Assembly (NCBI GenBank): GCA_900321335.1
Contig: ONVR01000322.1
Location: 1 to 6,558 of the forward strand
Source: an uncultured Eubacteriales bacterium
Lineage (GTDB): Bacteria > Bacillota > Clostridia > Oscillospirales > Oscillospiraceae
Length of the DNA stretch: 6,558 bases
Direction of reading: 5' to 3'
Shown: positions 1 through 6,478 of the stretch, piece after piece
Layout: every line of letters starts with the position of its first letter
Position numbering within the stretch: the stretch's first letter is position 1
Made by a program: the position numbers and the translations under genes
Notes under the pieces: generated by a model
What the model was told of the DNA's origin: nothing
Database searches by the model: none
What the model saw: the letters and a program-made list of their open reading frames with translations, nothing else

Positions 1-2280
1 AACGGGCTGAAGGTCATCCGGGGCCAGGTGCCCTCCTACATAGACCAGTACAACAGACAGCTTTACATCTTCCGGCTGGGCAATACCAAGGTCGCCAATA
101 TCTATCCGGACGGGCGGGTGGAGATGAAGGCGTCTATCCCCGCTATTTCCAAGACGCTCATGTCCCAGACCAAGGACTACAAGCTGGACGCCAAGCGGAC
201 CATCATCAAGTCCTACGTGCTGGAGGAGACGAAATTCCGCACGGATCTGCATACCCACATGAATGCCAACCTGTCCCCGGACACGCTCATCGCCCTGGGC
301 ATCGTTCACCAGATCCGCTACCCGCTGTACTACGTCAAAAAGCTGGGTCTCACCCTCACCCAAAGGCAGCAAAACAGGCTTGCAAAGCAGCGGAAAACGG
401 TGGAACAGCAGTATACCGACTCCCCGCTGCAGGGAAAATATCTGACCCGAAAGATCGACGACAACACGTTTATCAATTTCGCCGATCTGATTTTGAACAA
501 TCTGTCCCACGCGGAGGACAATATTGCCAAAATCCGCAACTCCCTCGCTGTTCTCAAGGACGGTCAGGCCGTTTTTACGAATCTGGAAAAGGTGTATCTG
601 TATCGCTATGTATTTACCAAGGGAATCGCCGACGAAAAGCCGATCCGCCTTGACCGTTGGGACAGGATCCCAGATAGTGAAGTGAAAACGGCAGTCCGGC
701 AGCTGTTGGCGGACAAGGAAAACCCGGCCTACCGGGACAACACCCTGTTTCAGGACAAGCTGCTGATGATCGCCCGGGCATACCAGAAGCAGGGGATCCG
801 GTACGTAGAGATCTCCGACACCACCCTGGTCAAACGGGAGGAGGGGCCCCGGATGCTCCGGCAGGTGCATCAGGTGATGCCTCAGATCTACCGGGAAACG
901 GGGGTGATGATCCGGTTTCTGGCTGCCATCCGCCGGATCCCGCTGACCATCGTCAAAGACAATATCGTGGGGGCCGACTATCTGGGCGAAAACATCGCCG
1001 TGCTGCGAAATCTCGCCATGGATCCCTATGTGGCGGGCAGCGACTTTGTCGGCGAGGAGATCAACGACATCACAGAGCTGAAAAAGGTCATCCGTGAGGT
1101 GGTTCGGATCGCCGGAGAGGTGCCGTCCTTCGTCATCCGCATCCACGCAGGAGAAAATGACTCCCTGAAGGACAACGTTTACAACAGCGTCAGATGCGTG
1201 GCGGATACCCTCTCGCCGGGTCAGAGGATGCCCCACGTGCGGATCGGACACGGGCTGTATACGGCAAATCTCCGCTCCGCCAAGGGGCGGGAACTGATCG
1301 CGCTTCTGAAGAAAACAAAAACCGTGCTGGAGTTCCAGATCACCTCCAACGTGCGGCTGAACAATCTCAACGCCCTGCACACGCACCCCCTGCGGGCCTA
1401 TCTGAAGGCCGGGGTACTGTGCGTACAGGGCACGGACGGCGGCGCTCTGTACGGTACCACGCCCATTGACGAGCAGCTTGCCCTGGAAAAGCTGCTGCAT
1501 CTGACCCGGGAGGATCTGCTTCAGATGCGGGCCTGTGAGGATCGGATCATCCGGGACGGCATGGAGAGCTTTGCCGAAAAGAGCAGGGCACTTTCCGCAG
1601 CCCGTGGCGATCAGGATATCGAAGCGTTTTACCTTGCCCGGTATGACACGCTCGGCACAGCGCCGGAGAGCCTGCTGCAGGGAACGGATAAGCTCCCGGC
1701 AGCGGAGGCTCTGGCCGACCGGATCCGGGAACTGCCGGAGCACAAGACCCCGGTGATCCTGGTCGGCGGCAGCTTTAACAACGACAGACACAGGACCGTG
1801 CCCAACGAGGATTGCAAGGCGCTGCTGCGGGAGCTTACGGAGAGACTGGACCCCGAAAAAACGGTGTTTGTTATCGGCCATAAGATCACAGCTTATGAGA
1901 AGTATCTGCTGGAAATCAGCCGCGGGAAATTCCAGGTCTACGCCTTCGTGCCGTCTGTCATCACAAAGGCGGACCAGGCGCGGCTGACCGGGTCCGGGGC
2001 GCTGATCCGGGTATCCATCGAGCCGGTGGGTCTGGGGACGTATAAGAGCATCTCCTACGAGATCTTCAAACGCAGAAAATCCATCCTGCTTGCTCTGGAC
2101 GGCAACTCGGCGGGGGCCAATTTGATCCAGGAGGCAAAAAACGCCAAATACAAATGCCGGATCTTCATCAATGAGGCCTCCCGCCCCTTAAAGGAAAAGG
2201 CCGACTCCCTGCAGGGGTACGTGACGACTTTTCGGAGCAGGGAAGGCGTATGTGAGCAGATCCTGCGCGTGATGCCGTAA
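1..2280 (+). CDS. Adenosine-deaminase-fold amidohydrolase with C-terminal SLOG-like Rossmann domain (5'-partial)
   Basis: The frame is open from base 1, so the gene most likely begins before the window. The GTG at 28 has no good ribosome site and is probably internal. Seen: metal-ligand HxH in TDLHTHM (His codons 250 and 256), the ADA-like strand YVEIS (802-816), GSDFVGEE (1036-1059, cf. ADA GIDLAGDE), HAGE (His 1144, Glu 1153), IGHG (His 1249), ITSN (1339-1350) and GTDGG (Asp 1435). Order and the later spacings fit the adenosine/AMP deaminase family: hydrolytic deamination of a purine using one divalent metal. Oddities: about 100 extra residues between HxH and HAGE, and Gly where ADA has a second Asp. 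From about 1753 to 2250 a second domain begins with a beta strand running into GGS (1765-1773) and later has ALDGNSAGANLIQEAK (2092-2139), recalling the DprA/LOG (SLOG) nucleotide-binding fold. No signal peptide or membrane segment is seen; cytoplasmic is inferred. Deaminase-fold assignment is firm; substrate is unknown; the SLOG assignment is tentative. Confidence 0.8.
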   Translation, partial: NGLKVIRGQVPSYIDQYNRQLYIFRLGNTKVANIYPDGRVEMKASIPAISKTLMSQTKDYKLDAKRTIIKSYVLEETKFRTDLHTHMNANLSPDTLIALGIVHQIRYPLYYVKKLGLTLTQRQQNRLAKQRKTVEQQYTDSPLQGKYLTRKIDDNTFINFADLILNNLSHAEDNIAKIRNSLAVLKDGQAVFTNLEKVYLYRYVFTKGIADEKPIRLDRWDRIPDSEVKTAVRQLLADKENPAYRDNTLFQDKLLMIARAYQKQGIRYVEISDTTLVKREEGPRMLRQVHQVMPQIYRETGVMIRFLAAIRRIPLTIVKDNIVGADYLGENIAVLRNLAMDPYVAGSDFVGEEINDITELKKVIREVVRIAGEVPSFVIRIHAGENDSLKDNVYNSVRCVADTLSPGQRMPHVRIGHGLYTANLRSAKGRELIALLKKTKTVLEFQITSNVRLNNLNALHTHPLRAYLKAGVLCVQGTDGGALYGTTPIDEQLALEKLLHLTREDLLQMRACEDRIIRDGMESFAEKSRALSAARGDQDIEAFYLARYDTLGTAPESLLQGTDKLPAAEALADRIRELPEHKTPVILVGGSFNNDRHRTVPNEDCKALLRELTERLDPEKTVFVIGHKITAYEKYLLEISRGKFQVYAFVPSVITKADQARLTGSGALIRVSIEPVGLGTYKSISYEIFKRRKSILLALDGNSAGANLIQEAKNAKYKCRIFINEASRPLKEKADSLQGYVTTFRSREGVCEQILRVMP

Positions 2281-2325
2281 ACTGCGGCAGTGCGCTGAAG
2301 GAATCCCGGCATAATTTCATGATTC

Positions 2326-2340
2326 AGGAAGGGGAGAGGG
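2326..2340 (+). promoter_or_regulatory. Ribosome binding site that decides the flavoprotein start
   Basis: A run of purines containing GGAG (2333-2336) and GAGG (2336-2339) lies 6-9 bases before the ATG at 2346. The in-frame ATG at 2319 lies upstream of this run and has only ATAATTTC-type sequence before it, so 2346 is the better start. Confidence 0.75.
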
Positions 2341-2345
2341 ACACG

Positions 2346-3893
2346 ATGAGCAACATCAATCCCAAATGGGGAAGCTGGGCAAAACCGCCGAAGCCCTTTG
2401 CGCCGGAGGACTTTGACGAGACCTACACCACGGAGGTGCTGGTGGTGGGGGCCGGTATCTGCGGCATCGCCACCGCCTACAGCGCGGCGGAGCAGGGCTG
2501 CGAGGTGACGGTGATCGAAAAGCTCCCCATGTATCACGGCTTTGCCTTCAACGTGGGCGTTGTCAATTCCCGCTGGCTGCGCAGCCAGGGGATCGTAAAC
2601 GATCCCGATGAGGTCGCCCGGGAGTGGATCAAACGCTGCGGCAACCGCTGTGATGAGCGCCTTGTGAGGCTGTTCGTGGATTACAGCGAGGAGGCCATGG
2701 ACTGGGCCATGGATCTGGCCTCCCGTCCGGAGTACGGGTTTACACCGAATATCCAGGGGGCCGTGTATCAGGGCGATACCTATCACGAGATCTACGGCAC
2801 ACACGTGTTTTATGACGGTCCCGTGGCCCGATCCGGCCGGTTCGGCGGACTCAATGAGCTCATGGAGCCCATGTATCAGGAGTCGCTGAAGCTCGGCACG
2901 CGCTATTTCTATAACACGACCATGCTGCAGCTCATCAAAGAAAACGGGCGCGTTACAGGCGCTGCCGCAAGGACCAAAGACGGAAAGCTCATCGCCGTCC
3001 GCGCCAGCATGGGGGTTCTGGTGTCCACCGGCGGCATCGGCGGCAATGACGAGATGTGCCAGGACCTTGCGCCCATCGCAAACAAAGTTGCCGCCAAGGT
3101 CAACGTGCCCAAGGGCATCGATCTGGGGGAAGGACACCGGGCCTGCCTCTGGGCCGGAGCGGCCTTTGAGGACGGTCCTTTCCCGACGATGATGCACCCC
3201 CAGGCGATCCGCTACTGCAATTACTGCTTCCTGTTTGTCACCCCCAAGGGCAAACGCTTCATGAACGAGGACAACTACCTGCAGGGCAGAAGCCTCGGTG
3301 TGATCAAAACCGGCTACAAGCTCTGCTGGAGCATTTTTGACGACGCCTGGGCCACAAAGATCCCCCAGACGCTGAAATACGGCGGCGGTATATACTGGGG
3401 CGAGAGCTTTGACTACTTTGGGGGCAAGCCCTTTGACGCCGCGGATACCGGGGCGAAGATCGAGGCGAGCATCAAACACGGCTACTGCGTCAAGGCGGAT
3501 ACGCCCCGGGAGCTGGCGGAGAAAATGGGCGTGGATCCGGATACCTTTGTTGAGACCTTTGAGCGGTATAACGCCTTCTGCGCCAAGGGCCATGACGACG
3601 AATTCGGAAAGCGGAAAGAGCTGCTCATCCCGTTGGATCAGCCGCCCTATTATGCCCGGCAGTTCGGCCCCGCGCTGCTTTCCGTCTGCGGCGGGGTTAA
3701 GGTGGATGAGAAATTCCGCGCCCTGGATGAGCACAACGAGGTGGTGCCAGGCCTGTACGTTCTCGGCAACACCATGGCGGGACGGTACGGGGTGGATTAT
3801 CCCATGCTCCTGCCGGGCAACAGTGTCGGCTCCGGCATGACCTATGGGTATCTGCTGGGGCGTCAGTTCGGTCAGGAAAAGCGGGCGCGGTAG
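2346..3893 (+). CDS. FAD-dependent oxidoreductase, fumarate reductase/KSTD flavoprotein superfamily (FAD_binding_2)
   Basis: A 515-residue flavoprotein. An N-terminal Rossmann dinucleotide-binding motif, VVGAGICG (GxGxxG at residues 35-40), is followed by the acidic residue ending strand 2 (VIEK, Glu58) that normally holds the FAD ribose. STGGIGGN (227-234) and the C-terminal PGLYVLGN...PGNSVGSGMTYGYLLG segment (near 470-507, PGN at 490-492) complete the split FAD-binding domain; the capping, substrate-binding domain lies between. Missing relative to soluble fumarate reductases: the HTMGG histidine (here SVCGG, 446-450) and the NRLGGNA arginine (here MLLPGNS). It is therefore probably not a fumarate reductase. 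There is no twin-arginine or other signal peptide and no FMN-binding or heme domain, so it would be cytoplasmic and need an outside electron partner. It starts 65 bases after the deaminase gene, ends just before a terminator, and may share that transcript. The family reduces or desaturates activated C=C bonds in many substrates; the substrate here cannot be told. Confidence 0.85.
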   Translation: MSNINPKWGSWAKPPKPFAPEDFDETYTTEVLVVGAGICGIATAYSAAEQGCEVTVIEKLPMYHGFAFNVGVVNSRWLRSQGIVNDPDEVAREWIKRCGNRCDERLVRLFVDYSEEAMDWAMDLASRPEYGFTPNIQGAVYQGDTYHEIYGTHVFYDGPVARSGRFGGLNELMEPMYQESLKLGTRYFYNTTMLQLIKENGRVTGAAARTKDGKLIAVRASMGVLVSTGGIGGNDEMCQDLAPIANKVAAKVNVPKGIDLGEGHRACLWAGAAFEDGPFPTMMHPQAIRYCNYCFLFVTPKGKRFMNEDNYLQGRSLGVIKTGYKLCWSIFDDAWATKIPQTLKYGGGIYWGESFDYFGGKPFDAADTGAKIEASIKHGYCVKADTPRELAEKMGVDPDTFVETFERYNAFCAKGHDDEFGKRKELLIPLDQPPYYARQFGPALLSVCGGVKVDEKFRALDEHNEVVPGLYVLGNTMAGRYGVDYPMLLPGNSVGSGMTYGYLLGRQFGQEKRAR

Positions 3894-3919
3894 AAAAAAG
3901 CATATCCCTGTATGAAACA

Positions 3920-3958
3920 GCGGTACGGACAGGTTATCTGCCCGTACCGCCGTTTTTT
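3920..3958 (+). terminator. Rho-independent terminator after the flavoprotein gene
   Basis: GCGGTACGG (3920-3928) pairs perfectly with CCGTACCGC (3942-3950). After one A.C mismatch, CAG (3930-3932) pairs with CTG (3938-3940), closing a 5-base GTTAT loop. Six T follow at 3953-3958. It starts 26 bases past the TAG and separates the upstream genes from the iron-uptake operon. The nearest A-run upstream (3894-3899) is too far from the stem to make it efficient on the other strand. Confidence 0.92.
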
Positions 3959-4036
3959 CTCCGGTGACCGATAAGACCTCGGTAAGCATATCCAAACGGG
4001 AACTTGCTGCAATGTTTCTGTTCTGCAAGATTTCTA

Positions 4037-4064
4037 TTGCTTTCTGGATGGATTGTGTTATAGT
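4037..4064 (+). promoter_or_regulatory. Predicted sigma-A-type promoter of the feoAB operon
   Basis: The -35 candidate TTGCTT (4037-4042) and the -10 candidate TATAGT (4059-4064) are 16 bases apart, in the most AT-rich part of the window. Transcription would start near 4071, giving a leader of roughly 60 bases before the ATG at 4130. The -10 matches consensus at five of six bases; the -35 keeps the TTG core. No stronger pair was found in the gap. Confidence 0.6.
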
Positions 4065-4068
4065 ATGA

Positions 4069-4086
4069 AGTAAACCGAGGTTAACT
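4069..4086 (+). promoter_or_regulatory. Candidate operator palindrome over the feoAB transcription start
   Basis: AGTAAACC (4069-4076), spacer GA, then GGTTAACT (4079-4086): seven of eight positions pair as a dyad. It begins five bases after the -10 hexamer, spanning the expected start of transcription, as a repressor site would. GGTTAAC half-sites recall DtxR/IdeR-family operators (core TTAGGTTA), and ferrous-uptake operons in Firmicutes are often controlled by that family. No Fur-type GATAAT repeats were seen. A dyad of this quality can also arise by chance in a gap this size. Confidence 0.4.
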
Positions 4087-4116
4087 ATTGAATCGGATCG
4101 ACAGATCCGGCGGGAC

Positions 4117-4120
4117 GGAG
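4117..4120 (+). promoter_or_regulatory. Ribosome binding site for feoAB
   Basis: GGAG lies 9 bases before the ATG at 4130. It supports that start over the in-frame TTG at 4088, which would overlap the predicted operator and add 14 polar residues that FeoA does not have. Confidence 0.65.
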
Positions 4121-4129
4121 ACAGATACG

Positions 4130-6475
4130 ATGACATTACGGGAATTGGAGATCGGCCAGAGCGCCGTTGTCAGAACGGTTGGAGGAGAAGGAGCGCTGCG
4201 CCAGCATTTTCTGGACATGGGGCTGATCCCCGGCGCGACGGTAACGGTTGTGAAATACGCGCCCATGGGCGATCCGGTGGAGCTTCTCATCCACGGGTAC
4301 AAGCTGACGATTCGTCTGGCGGACGCGGAGCGGATCCTTGTGGAGCGCTGCACCCGGCCGGCGGAGGATCCGGAGCCGGAGGCCGCCGGGACGACGTTTC
4401 ATCCGGGACTGGGCGAGGGCGGCAAGTATCATCCCAAGGGAAGCGGCGATCCGCTGCCGGAGGGGACGAAGCTCACCTTTGCTCTGGTGGGAAACCAGAA
4501 CTGCGGAAAAACAACGCTCTTCAATCAGCTTACGGGAGCCAATCAGCACGTTGGCAATTTCCCCGGTGTCACAGTGGACCGAAAGGACGGACAGATCAAA
4601 AACCACCCGGAGACGCTGGTGACGGACCTTCCGGGGATCTATTCCATGTCTCCGTATTCCAGTGAGGAGATCGTATCGAGGAATTTTGTCCTCCACGAGA
4701 AGCCAAAGGCGATCATCAATATAGTGGACGCCACCAATATCGAGCGGAACCTGTATTTGACCATGCAGCTGCTGGAGATGAACGTGCCCATGGTCGTTGC
4801 GCTCAATATGATGGATGAGATCGCCGCCAACGGCGGCAGCATCGATATAAACGCCATGGAGGCCCTGCTGGGTGTGCCGGTGGTGGCCATCTCGGCAGCA
4901 AAAAACTTTGGTGTGGACGAACTGGTGGATCACGCCATTCACGTGGCGAAGTACCAGGAGCGGCCACTGCGTCAGGATTTCTGCGATGAGAGCGAAAACG
5001 GCGGGGCCGTTCACCGGTGCCTGCACGGAATCGTGCATCTGATCGCAGATCACGCCCAGGCGGCAGACCTTCCGGTCCGCTTTGCCGCCAGCAAGCTGGT
5101 AGAGGGAGACGCTCTGATCCGGCGTCAGCTGCTGCTGGATCAGAACGAGAAAGAGACGGTGGAGCACATTATTCTGCAGATGGAGAAGGAGCGGGCGCTG
5201 GATCGAAGCGCGGCCATTGCGGATATGCGTTTTGCCTTTATCGGCAGGGTTTGCGGGCAGACCGTCAAAAAACCCAAACGCAGCAAGGGCAGCAGGCGCA
5301 GTGAGCGGATCGACAGGATCCTCACCGGAAAGTATACGGCGATCCCCGCTTTTATCCTGATTATGGGCATTGTATTCTGGCTGACCTTCAACGTCATCGG
5401 CGCCTGGCTCCAGGAGCTGCTGGAAATGGGGGTCGAGGCCCTGTCCGGCGTTGTGGACGGCGCTCTGGGGGCGGCGGGAGTCAATGCGGCGCTGCACAGT
5501 CTGGTGATCGACGGGATCTTCAGCGGCGTCGGAAGCGTGCTGAGCTTCCTGCCCATCATTGTAACGCTTTTTTTCTTCCTGTCTCTGCTGGAGGACAGCG
5601 GGTACATCGCAAGAGTGGCCTTTGTCATGGACAAGCTTCTGCGTAAGATCGGACTGTCCGGCAGAAGCATCGTGCCCATGCTCATCGGCTTCGGCTGCAC
5701 GGTGCCCGCCGTGATGGCCACACGAACCCTGCCCAGTGAGCGGGACCGGAAGATGACTATCCTGCTGACGCCGTTTATGAGCTGCTCGGCCAAGGTGCCC
5801 ATCTACGCCTTTTTTGTCAGCGCCTTTTTCCCGAAGCGGGGTGCGCTGATCATGATCGGTCTTTACGTGCTGGGAATTCTGATGGCGGTTTTGGTCGCGC
5901 TGCTTTACAAGGAAACGCTGTTTCGGGGGGAGGCGGTTCCCTTTGTGATGGAATTGCCGGATTACAGGATGCCCGGCGGCAAAAACGTGGCGCACCTGCT
6001 CTGGGAAAAAGCGAAGGATTTTCTTCAGCGGGCCTTTTCCGTCATCCTCATTGCCACCATCGTCATCTGGTTTTTGCAGAGCTTTGACCTGCGCTTTAAC
6101 ATGGTCGCCGACTCCCGGAACAGCATCCTGGCGGCGGCGTCCGGCTGGCTCGTACCGCTGATGCGCCCGGTGGGCCTGGGAGATTGGCGGATCTGCACCT
6201 CGCTCATAACGGGCTTTATTGCGAAAGAGAGCGTTGTTGCGACCATGGAGATCCTCTTCGGCGGGGGCGTATCGTCTGCCCTGACGGCGCTCTCAGCGGG
6301 TTGCCTGCTGGTGTTTTCTCTGCTGTATACGCCCTGTGTGGCGGCGATTGCGTCCATACGCCGGGAGATGGGCGGCAAATGGGCCGCGGGAGTCGTTCTG
6401 TGGCAGTGTGTCGCCGCCTGGATCGTAACCCTGGTCGTTCACATGCTTGGTTTGCTCTTAGGGTTAGGAGGATAA
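4130..6475 (+). CDS. feoB: Fused FeoA-FeoB ferrous iron transporter
   Basis: A 781-residue protein importing Fe(II) across the cytoplasmic membrane. Residues 1 to about 75 (MTLRELEIGQ to AERILVE) are a FeoA SH3-like domain; a Pro/Gly/Glu-rich linker follows to about 112. The FeoB G domain shows G1 GNQNCGKT (121-128), G2 Thr148 in GVTVD, G3 DLPG (166-169), G4 NMMD (226-229) and G5 SAAK (255-258), followed by a helical regulatory segment to about 390. The membrane part begins near 403, with roughly eight or nine hydrophobic segments and the conserved gate cysteines: GFGCTVP (Cys523), FMSCSAK (Cys552) and YTPC (Cys736). All expected motifs are present and there is no truncation. G1 has Cys125 where many FeoBs have Ser, which from memory is common in clostridial members. 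FeoA-FeoB fusions are known, and here the fusion replaces a separate feoA. A Cys-rich accessory gene follows after three bases. Iron-dependent repression is likely, from the promoter-proximal palindrome. Confidence 0.96.
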   Translation: MTLRELEIGQSAVVRTVGGEGALRQHFLDMGLIPGATVTVVKYAPMGDPVELLIHGYKLTIRLADAERILVERCTRPAEDPEPEAAGTTFHPGLGEGGKYHPKGSGDPLPEGTKLTFALVGNQNCGKTTLFNQLTGANQHVGNFPGVTVDRKDGQIKNHPETLVTDLPGIYSMSPYSSEEIVSRNFVLHEKPKAIINIVDATNIERNLYLTMQLLEMNVPMVVALNMMDEIAANGGSIDINAMEALLGVPVVAISAAKNFGVDELVDHAIHVAKYQERPLRQDFCDESENGGAVHRCLHGIVHLIADHAQAADLPVRFAASKLVEGDALIRRQLLLDQNEKETVEHIILQMEKERALDRSAAIADMRFAFIGRVCGQTVKKPKRSKGSRRSERIDRILTGKYTAIPAFILIMGIVFWLTFNVIGAWLQELLEMGVEALSGVVDGALGAAGVNAALHSLVIDGIFSGVGSVLSFLPIIVTLFFFLSLLEDSGYIARVAFVMDKLLRKIGLSGRSIVPMLIGFGCTVPAVMATRTLPSERDRKMTILLTPFMSCSAKVPIYAFFVSAFFPKRGALIMIGLYVLGILMAVLVALLYKETLFRGEAVPFVMELPDYRMPGGKNVAHLLWEKAKDFLQRAFSVILIATIVIWFLQSFDLRFNMVADSRNSILAAASGWLVPLMRPVGLGDWRICTSLITGFIAKESVVATMEILFGGGVSSALTALSAGCLLVFSLLYTPCVAAIASIRREMGGKWAAGVVLWQCVAAWIVTLVVHMLGLLLGLGG
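6466..6471 (+). promoter_or_regulatory. Strong ribosome binding site inside the end of feoB
   Basis: AGGAGG overlaps the last FeoB codons and sits 7 bases before the ATG at 6479. This indicates tight translational linkage of the two genes. Confidence 0.85.
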
Positions 6476-6478
6476 GGC

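Larger units (their letters stand above)
3894..4129. other. Intergenic region between the flavoprotein gene and feoAB
   Basis: This 236-base gap holds the terminator of the upstream unit, the feoAB promoter and the putative operator. Between terminator and promoter (3959-4036) there is only AT-richer sequence with scattered TTTCT/TTCTG repeats; no small ORF with a ribosome site, no RNA gene and no riboswitch-like fold was recognised there. Confidence 0.7.

Noticed and set aside
28..30. GTG at 28 as the true start of the deaminase gene
   Set aside because: The frame is open and protein-like back to base 1 and no Shine-Dalgarno sequence precedes it, so the gene probably starts outside the window.
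2281..2291. ACTGC-G-GCAGT palindrome right after the deaminase stop codon
   Set aside because: A single central base cannot form a hairpin loop and no T-run follows, so it is not a terminator. It is short enough to be chance.
2310..2315. CATAAT, a possible -10 box before the flavoprotein gene
   Set aside because: It matches five of six consensus bases but there is no acceptable -35 at 16-18 bases (the sequence is GC-rich), so it is not enough for a promoter call.
3976..3983. ACCTCGGT, an inverted copy of ACCGAGGT at 4074-4081 within the putative operator
   Set aside because: About 0.4 such 8-base pairs are expected by chance in a gap of this length, similarity does not extend usefully beyond the 8 bases, and the upstream copy lacks its own good dyad.
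4088..4129. TTG at 4088 as an alternative start for feoAB
   Set aside because: It would add 14 polar residues before the usual FeoA start, overlaps the predicted operator and lacks a well-placed ribosome site; the ATG at 4130 has GGAG 9 bases upstream.
2055..4136. 693-codon open frame on the - strand covering the flavoprotein gene and both flanks
   Set aside because: It is antisense to a gene with clear FAD motifs and runs through the terminator and feoAB promoter. The translation has no recognisable domain and is His/Gly/Ala-rich as expected from mirrored GC-rich codons.
4136..5995. 619-codon open frame on the - strand opposite feoAB
   Set aside because: It mirrors the FeoA-FeoB reading frame; the protein is rich in His, Gln and Arg with no motif. 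It is a base-composition shadow.
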